From positions 75,139-139,138 of the forward strand of contig NZ_LSLK01000072.1 in assembly GCF_002257705.1 (NCBI RefSeq): 64,000 nt of DNA. Reading direction: 5' to 3'. The position numbers and the translations under genes are program-made. The notes below the pieces were generated by a model. The model worked only from the letters and a program-made list of their open reading frames with translations. It was not told where the DNA came from and did no database searches. This DNA is from Sporomusa silvacetica DSM 10669 (GTDB taxonomy: Bacteria; Bacillota; Negativicutes; Sporomusales; Sporomusaceae). This document shows positions 59,896-64,000 of the stretch, piece after piece (the first letter of the stretch is position 1; each line of letters begins with the position of its first letter).

Positions 59896-59934
59896 ATGCT
59901 CATCTCCTCTGTCTTATTATACCAGGCTCATCAG

Positions 59935-60673
59935 CTATTTACCTGGAATACGTTCAGCGATTTGCTTCCATTCATGCTTATCAAGAAAACTGCCTGGTAC
60001 ATTGTCTTCCATCTCTTTAAACATGACGTACGGCACACTAAAGGACAGCAGATCGGCGTCAATACGAGGACGTACCGAAATATCCGTCATCCCAATAACG
60101 GCCCGCGGTCGTTCCTCGGTTGCCTCACTCCAGGGAAACAAACAGGTAGTTTGGCAGCCTGCCGCAAAGGGTGCAATAACACTGTCATGCCCAGGACGGC
60201 CATAATTGGCCAATACAATGAGCGCAGTCAATTGGTCCGGATTGGCGTAAAAAACAACCACTTTAGGTTCTTCTCGGGCAGTATCCACTTCTGCCAACGG
60301 TGTAAATACAATGTATTGTTCCGATATATCAATGCTCGGAACTGACTCCATCCAGGCTTTTGCTAATTCAGGTGTTTTTTTGAAACCCTCCGGCTCGCGT
60401 ATTCCCTCTACCAGAGTTAAATCCTCTTTTCCAGTAGACAGAAAGTACTCCATGCCTTCTGAATAGCCCTAAACCAACACCGCCCCCCTCACAGCCAAAC
60501 GTGGTGCGGCTGAAAACAGCCCGGCGCCCTTTGGCCGCTGCGGTTAGCATGGCGGCAACACATCCCCAGCGCCCTTCCTTAAATTCCAATGCCCCCTGCG
60601 GTTTCTCGTTGGTAAAAAGTATGGCTACTGGAGAATACCTGAGTTTTAACCTCTGCGCAATTTCACTCTGCAT
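59935..60673 (-). pseudogene. DUF169 family protein, single-base frameshift
   Basis: Two frames together make one DUF169 protein. The first (start ATG 60673, after GGAGG) covers IAQRLKLRYSPVAILFTNEK to FGCEGGGVGLG; the second resumes with YSEGMEYFLSTGKEDLTLVE and runs through VIAPFAAGCQTTCLFPW and IGMTDISVRPRIDADLL to the end at 59935. The shift falls in a GGG run (60467-60469): one base too many. Either the gene is broken or the base is a sequencing error. Its promoter region has a copy of the TetR operator. Confidence 0.85.
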
Positions 60674-60746
60674 AACTGATTTCCTCCTTTTTTGAGTTGA
60701 GTGCTTCCCTTAACGATCCCTTTCTTTTAACGGTAGGAATCATCGT

Positions 60747-60762
60747 ATTGACTCGGGTCAAT
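60747..60762. promoter_or_regulatory. TetR-type operator, site 1
   Basis: ATTGACTCGGGTCAAT, a near-perfect palindrome about 75 bases upstream of the DUF169 start. It matches sites 2-4. Confidence 0.75.
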
Positions 60763-60986
60763 TATAAGGCAAAAAAAGCTGGCCAATTCTTTGGCGATCC
60801 TGCATAGCAATGGATAATCGGAGTGCAGTTCCTGATCCATCCAGAGAATTTACACTTAGAGTAACTCTCCAGATGGTTCTCTGAAAAATCCGGAGCTATT
60901 ATGTTTTGGTAACGGTGAAAACCTCTAAACTAGTATTTCCTATCCTGTTTTCAAATACAAGCATAGATAATTCAGAAAAAACCATC

Positions 60987-61002
60987 ATTGACCCTGGTCA
61001 AT
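60987..61002. promoter_or_regulatory. TetR-type operator, site 2
   Basis: ATTGACCCTGGTCAAT, the most symmetric copy (ATTGACC / GGTCAAT arms with a two-base centre). TATAAT follows directly, so a bound repressor would cover a -10 element. Confidence 0.78.
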
Positions 61003-61101
61003 ATAATTTTATATAAAAAGACTCTGTATTGTCAAGAAAAAAGTCCCTATTTCTCTTCATAACTACTATTGACAATACAACTGAAATTTTTATAAAATGA
61101 T

Positions 61102-61117
61102 ATTGACTCCGGTCATT
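61102..61117. promoter_or_regulatory. TetR-type operator, site 3
   Basis: ATTGACTCCGGTCATT, about 73 bases upstream of the inferred tetR start. It contains TTGACT, and TATAGT follows 14 bases later, so it may overlap the tetR promoter and allow autoregulation. Confidence 0.75.
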
Positions 61118-61189
61118 CATGATATAGTTACAACTATTTCCGCATCTGTTTAACAACCGGATCGGAAATACCGGTAAGGAGGTACTTTT

Positions 61190-61816
61190 ATTCCAAGAAT
61201 CATAAAAGAAGCTGAAGTCCGGCGGACCGAGCTGATGGATGCAGCGCTGGAGCTATTTCGTTCGGGTGGCTATCAAAAAACGATGATTATTGATATTACC
61301 AAAAAAGCCGGCGCCGCAAAAGGCACCTTCTATCACTATTATCCTTCCAAAGAAGCCATTGTGCAGGCAATTTGCAACCGCTGGGCCATTGAAATGGTCG
61401 CTTCTTTCAAGTTGGAAAGCTGTCAGCTCGAAGCGTTACCCAAGCTGGAATTGTTTATTGAACGCCTGTTTCTGCCTAAAAAGCCTAATATTCTTTTTAA
61501 AAGCCTATGGGATGAAGAACATCTTAACCTGTATTACAAAACCTGGAGACTCTTAGTTGAAGACATCTTTAACCCGCTGCTTGCTGAAATAATTCAACAA
61601 GGGAACCAGGAAGGAAGCATGCATGTGGCCTGTCAGCAACAAGCTCTTGCTTTTTTCTGGAGTACCTTAGCTTGTGTGTGGGAAGCCATTTTATTTCAAG
61701 ACCCGCCTGAAATCTTTGCCAGCAAAGCCAAAATGGCCACATCCTTATTAGAACGTATCCTGGGGATTGAGGAGGGTGCATTTGAAATATCATTGATCAG
61801 CTATGGGATTGCGTAA
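61190..61816 (+). CDS. TetR/AcrR-family transcriptional regulator, apparent ATT start
   Basis: A TetR-type repressor of 208 residues if begun at ATT 61190. The N-terminal helix-turn-helix (LMDAALELFRSGGYQKTMI, then DITKKAGAAKGTFYHYYPSK) is standard; the C-terminal part binds an unknown ligand. A perfect AAGGAGG lies 7 bases before the ATT, and the residues after it (PRIIKEAEVRRTEL) match the usual family start. The first ATG (61235) is 15 codons in, has no ribosome site and would cut the first helix. Four palindromic operators surround the gene. Confidence 0.85.
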   Translation: MPRIIKEAEVRRTELMDAALELFRSGGYQKTMIIDITKKAGAAKGTFYHYYPSKEAIVQAICNRWAIEMVASFKLESCQLEALPKLELFIERLFLPKKPNILFKSLWDEEHLNLYYKTWRLLVEDIFNPLLAEIIQQGNQEGSMHVACQQQALAFFWSTLACVWEAILFQDPPEIFASKAKMATSLLERILGIEEGAFEISLISYGIA

Positions 61817-61838
61817 GAACTACGCATCTTTTTTTACT
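61813..61838 (+). terminator. Terminator after tetR
   Basis: GCGTA and TACGC pair around a five-base loop, followed by TTTTTTT. The stem overlaps the tetR stop codon. Confidence 0.7.
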
Positions 61839-61843
61839 CTATG

Positions 61844-61859
61844 ATTAACCCGGGTCAAT
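61844..61859. promoter_or_regulatory. TetR-type operator, site 4
   Basis: ATTAACCCGGGTCAAT with outer ATGATT/AATCAT symmetry. It lies just upstream of the RND pump remnant, where the promoter of the efflux operon would have been. Confidence 0.75.
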
Positions 61860-61907
61860 CATAGATGCTGCAAATTATTTATCCGCTGTTTCTTCATTCC
61901 TTCTCAC

Positions 61908-62790
61908 AAGCCTTTAGCCGAGAAGATCCGCCGCATTCTCTTAAGCGTTCCCAGCGTGCGCAAAGTCCAACTGCTGGGGGTGCAGACAGAAAAAATCTAC
62001 ATCGAAATCGAAAATAGCAAACTGGCCCGCTTAGGCCTTGATCCGGCCGCAATTACGGCCGCCCTGCAGGCGCAGAATGCCATGGCCGCCGCCGGCATGC
62101 TGGAAACGGTATCCGACAATGTTTACTTACGAATTACCGGCATGTTTGAAAATCTGGAAGACATCCGCACTACTCCCATTCAGGCGGACGGCCGCACCTT
62201 TCGTTTGGGGGACATAGCCAAGGTCTCTCGCGCCTATGCCGAACCGGCCGACCCGAAAATGTTCTATAACGGTCAGCTGGCCATTGGCATTTCGCTGGCG
62301 ATGGAACCCGGCGGCAACATTCTGACACTGGGTAAAAATCTTGAAACCACCGAAACAGGAACTGCCGGCCGGGCTGGAAATCAATCAAACGGTCAATCAA
62401 CCCAAAGTTGTGGAATCCTCCATTGGCGAATTTATCAAATCCCTGGTCGAAGCTATTGTCATCGTCTTGATAGTTAGCTTTGCCAGTCTGGGTATGCGGT
62501 CCGGCGTGGTAGTGGCCCTAACTATTCCCCTGGTCCCCTGGTCATTGCCATTACTTTTGCCTTACTTAATGCACCTGACAGGCATCGCCCTGCAGCGCAT
62601 CTCGCTAGGTGCCCTGATCATCGCGCTGGGACTGCTAGTCGACGACGCCATTATCGCCATTGAAATGATGATCGTTAAGCTGGAGCAAGGCTGGAACCGC
62701 TTTGACGCCGCTTGCTTTTCCTATACCTCCACCGCCCATCCCCGTTTGACCGGTGCGTTGGTAACCTGCGCCGGCTTACGCAAAAAAAGG
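61908..62790 (+). pseudogene. RND efflux pump (AcrB-like) fragment
   Basis: An inner part of an RND transporter. The first piece (KIRRILLSVPSVRKVQLLGV to GNILTLGKNLE) corresponds to the periplasmic pore domain; after a frameshift near 62345 the second piece continues ELPAGLEINQTVNQPKVV, the transmembrane helix IVLIVSFASLGMRSGVVVAL and GLLVDDAIIAIEMM. The start of the gene, the membrane-fusion partner and the C-terminal half are missing. The sequence ends close to the tRNA-Arg terminator. Codon-level GC looks higher than in the surrounding genes. Confidence 0.88.
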
Positions 62791-62818
62791 CTTTACGAAA
62801 GTATCGTAAAACCCTTGA
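62786..62818 (-). terminator. Terminator after tRNA-Arg
   Basis: On the minus strand GGTTTTACGA and TCGTAAAGCC pair around TACTT, followed by TTTTTTTG. Confidence 0.82.
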
Positions 62819-62826
62819 AATATCAA

Positions 62827-62903
62827 TGGCGACCCCGGCAGGATTCGAACCTGCGACCTTTTGATTCGTAGTCAAACGCTCTATCCAGCTGAGCTACGGA
62901 GTC
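62827..62903 (-). tRNA. tRNA-Arg (anticodon ACG)
   Basis: A 77-base tRNA with CCA encoded. Acceptor GACTCCG pairs with CGGGGTC; the anticodon stem TTTGA/TCAAA encloses CTACGAA, giving anticodon ACG (read as inosine at the wobble position); T arm GGTTCGAATCC. It lies 13 bases downstream of rnpB and may be cut from the same transcript. Confidence 0.97.
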
Positions 62904-62916
62904 TTTTTTATTATTA

Positions 62917-63272
62917 CAGCCTTCATTTAAAAACCGTAAGCCAGTTTCTGTTTTAGGAAATTATTTATCTAACGCATGAACTGCGTTCTCCCCTTCGGTT
63001 TGATTCCCTACAGGAAGTTCCCCTACCAAAATTCGGGTTTCTGCCTCGTGGAGTTTACCACTTTTCACTAGACTGTCGCCAGTCTACTCATTCTCTGTGC
63101 ACTTTATGGCTACTTTCGGCTACGTGAGTCGATTTTGCCGTCGTCAGGGCATTCGCCCTGCCCCACCTTGCAATGGGCACGAACATTACGACCATCTCAG
63201 GTCGTGGCAGTCTGGACTTTCCTCAATACTACAATATGCAGTACCGCAATTTCCCGTTTTTAAAAAAGGCTG
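62917..63272 (-). ncRNA. rnpB: RNase P RNA
   Basis: The catalytic RNA that matures tRNA 5' ends. Read on the minus strand it contains the universal GAGGAAAGTCCAGACTGCC, the GGTAGGGGAAC-type middle segment and the 3' conserved ACAGAAACTGGCTTACGG. CAGCCTT...TTTAAAAAC at the 5' end pairs with GTTTTTAAA...AAGGCTG at the 3' end to form helix P1, which sets both boundaries. The pattern looks like the A-type (ancestral) structure rather than the Bacillus B-type, though this is by eye. Confidence 0.95.
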
Positions 63273-63324
63273 GAATTTTTTTTGAGCAAATATCTTAAAT
63301 CGCAACTAGTGGCGACATTTATAT

Positions 63325-63353
63325 ATATTATCACATGTAGAGTAACCTGTCAA
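63325..63353 (-). promoter_or_regulatory. Promoter of rnpB
   Basis: On the minus strand TTGACA (63348-63353) and TAATAT (63325-63330) are separated by 17 bases, placing the start of transcription near 63318, about 45 bases before the mature rnpB 5' end. Confidence 0.8.
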
Positions 63354-63408
63354 TATAATATTTTGCTAGCACCTGAGGCACTTTGAATATTCTAAGCCTT
63401 ACAGCCAT

Positions 63409-63441
63409 AAAAAAACACCTACAATATATAGTAGGTGTTTT
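63409..63441 (-). terminator. Terminator after 5S rRNA
   Basis: AAAACACCTAC and GTAGGTGTTTT pair around a short AT-rich loop, followed on the minus strand by a T run. It ends the rRNA operon before rnpB. Confidence 0.9.
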
Positions 63442-63445
63442 AATC

Positions 63446-63562
63446 AACCAGCAACTTCCTAATCTCCCAGGCCGTTTCCAACCAAGTACCTTCGGCGTTT
63501 GTGGGCTTAACTACTGTGTTCGGTATGGGAACAGGTGGGGCCCCACAGCTATCGTCACTGGA
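63446..63562 (-). rRNA. rrf: 5S ribosomal RNA
   Basis: Read on the minus strand: TCCAGTGACGATAG at the 5' end, the conserved CCCATACCGAACACAG and GGTACTTGG parts, and GGAAGTTGCTGG at the 3' end pairing with the 5' end. About 117 bases. Confidence 0.95.
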
Positions 63563-63786
63563 TATGTTACGACTGTTAATAACGCACCATCTGCGTCGTT
63601 GTCGCTCCGGTCGTTCCCTCCGACGTACTTTCCAGTACGACTCCGGGTACGTCCTCACTCCGCCTAGCATATGTCACGTTCTGAACAGTCTAAGGCAATA
63701 CATTGTTAGTATTCCCTGAAAACTTCACAGAAGAAAGACTGCCGCATTAGGATTTACTAATAATGTTTGCACTTCATGCAAACGAG
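63563..63786 (-). other. 23S-5S spacer
   Basis: About 220 bases between the rRNAs. It contains small hairpins (for example CGTAC-TGGAAA-GTACG) that probably guide rRNA processing. No tRNA gene is present in the spacer. Confidence 0.7.
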
Positions 63787-64000
63787 GTTTAAGTCAAGTC
63801 CTCGGCCTATTAGTACCAGTCAGCTGCATGGATTACTCCACTTCCACATCTGGCCTATCTACCTTGTAATCTGCAAGGGGCCTTACTTCTTTCGAATGAC
63901 AGACCTCATCTTAAGGCTGGTTTCACGCTTAGATGCTTTCAGCGTTTATCCTTTCCGAACGTAGCTACCCAGCTCTACTCCTGGCGGAATAACTGGTACA
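63787..64000 (-). rRNA. rrl: 23S ribosomal RNA, 3' end (partial)
   Basis: The last about 210 bases of 23S rRNA lie in the window on the minus strand, ending with CTAATAGGCCGAGGACTTGA and a short tail. The gene continues beyond the right edge. The exact 3' end is approximate. Confidence 0.93.

Larger units (their letters stand above)
60674..61189. other. Divergent regulatory region between DUF169 and tetR
   Basis: About 515 bases with three copies of the palindrome and otherwise no frame worth calling. The centre (60763-60986) contains no recognised gene. The region probably holds promoters for both directions. Confidence 0.6.

Noticed and set aside
60368..60673. Independent gene for the N-terminal DUF169 frame
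   Set aside because: The frame leaves the family sequence at a GGG run and the rest of the domain follows in the next frame; it is one broken gene.
61956..62477. Two separate RND-type proteins at 61956 and 62341
   Set aside because: They are consecutive parts of one transporter gene joined across a frameshift, with both ends missing.
1..64000. CRISPR array, integrase or intact insertion sequence
   Set aside because: No regularly spaced short repeats, Cas-like proteins, transposases or recombinases were found; the repeated DNA is the dispersed intergenic family.

Overview
The window reads as chromosome of a strictly anaerobic, spore-forming, low-to-mid GC Firmicute, most likely a Negativicute of the Sporomusaceae type. 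Supporting signs are a T-box leader, a SpoVB-like flippase, DUF1540 and YlbF proteins, a group-B-like monomeric [FeFe] hydrogenase, a superoxide reductase, a rubredoxin-flavin reductase fusion, and an rRNA operon end next to an A-type-looking RNase P RNA. The family-level name is inference from gene content, not a database match.

Layout. 0-12 kb: MBL-fold nuclease (partial), murB, ylbF, a TIM-barrel protein, trmL and an EamA exporter on the minus strand; a two-P-loop ATPase (+) bracketed by hairpins; a flippase, DedA and a secreted SGNH hydrolase; then a tyrosine T-box driving DAHP synthase and prephenate dehydrogenase. 12-19 kb: CBS/DRTGG pyrophosphatase, the molybdenum cofactor cluster (mobB, moaA, moaC, MOSC, moaB/mogA), an ArgA-like acetyltransferase and nth. 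18.5-32.5 kb: a small gene or sRNA unit, a second DAHP synthase, small proteins, recQ, an ABC-F ATPase, two DEAD-type helicases, topB and a lipoprotein rhodanese. 32.5-40.6 kb: UPF0210 with its ACT partner, thioredoxin-reductase-like enzyme, double-rubredoxin flavoprotein, DUF1540 protein, [FeFe] hydrogenase and an oxaloacetate/pyruvate carboxyltransferase. 40.6-54.9 kb: nucleoside kinase, oxyanion-type ABC ATPase opposite a one-component HTH/periplasmic-binding regulator, asnS with an aminotransferase, lysC, superoxide reductase, several unrecognised membrane or spore-type proteins, an RluA enzyme and fructose-bisphosphate aldolase.

The last 9 kb differ. Between a SIR2-domain gene with tRNA-Pro and tRNA-Arg with rnpB/5S/23S lies a decayed accessory stretch: a headless SDR, a chemoreceptor tail, a monooxygenase remnant, a frameshifted TIR gene, a frameshifted DUF169 gene and a truncated RND pump. 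A TetR-type regulator there has four copies of a matching 16-bp palindrome around it and appears to start at an ATT codon.

Two sequence-level patterns stand out. First, a family of six intergenic repeats (79-170 bp, three length classes) sits against gene ends; the short forms look like internal deletions, one exactly between two CCTAAAGG direct repeats. Second, the TetR operator network remains although the pump it probably controlled has been destroyed. No CRISPR array, intact insertion sequence or prophage was seen.
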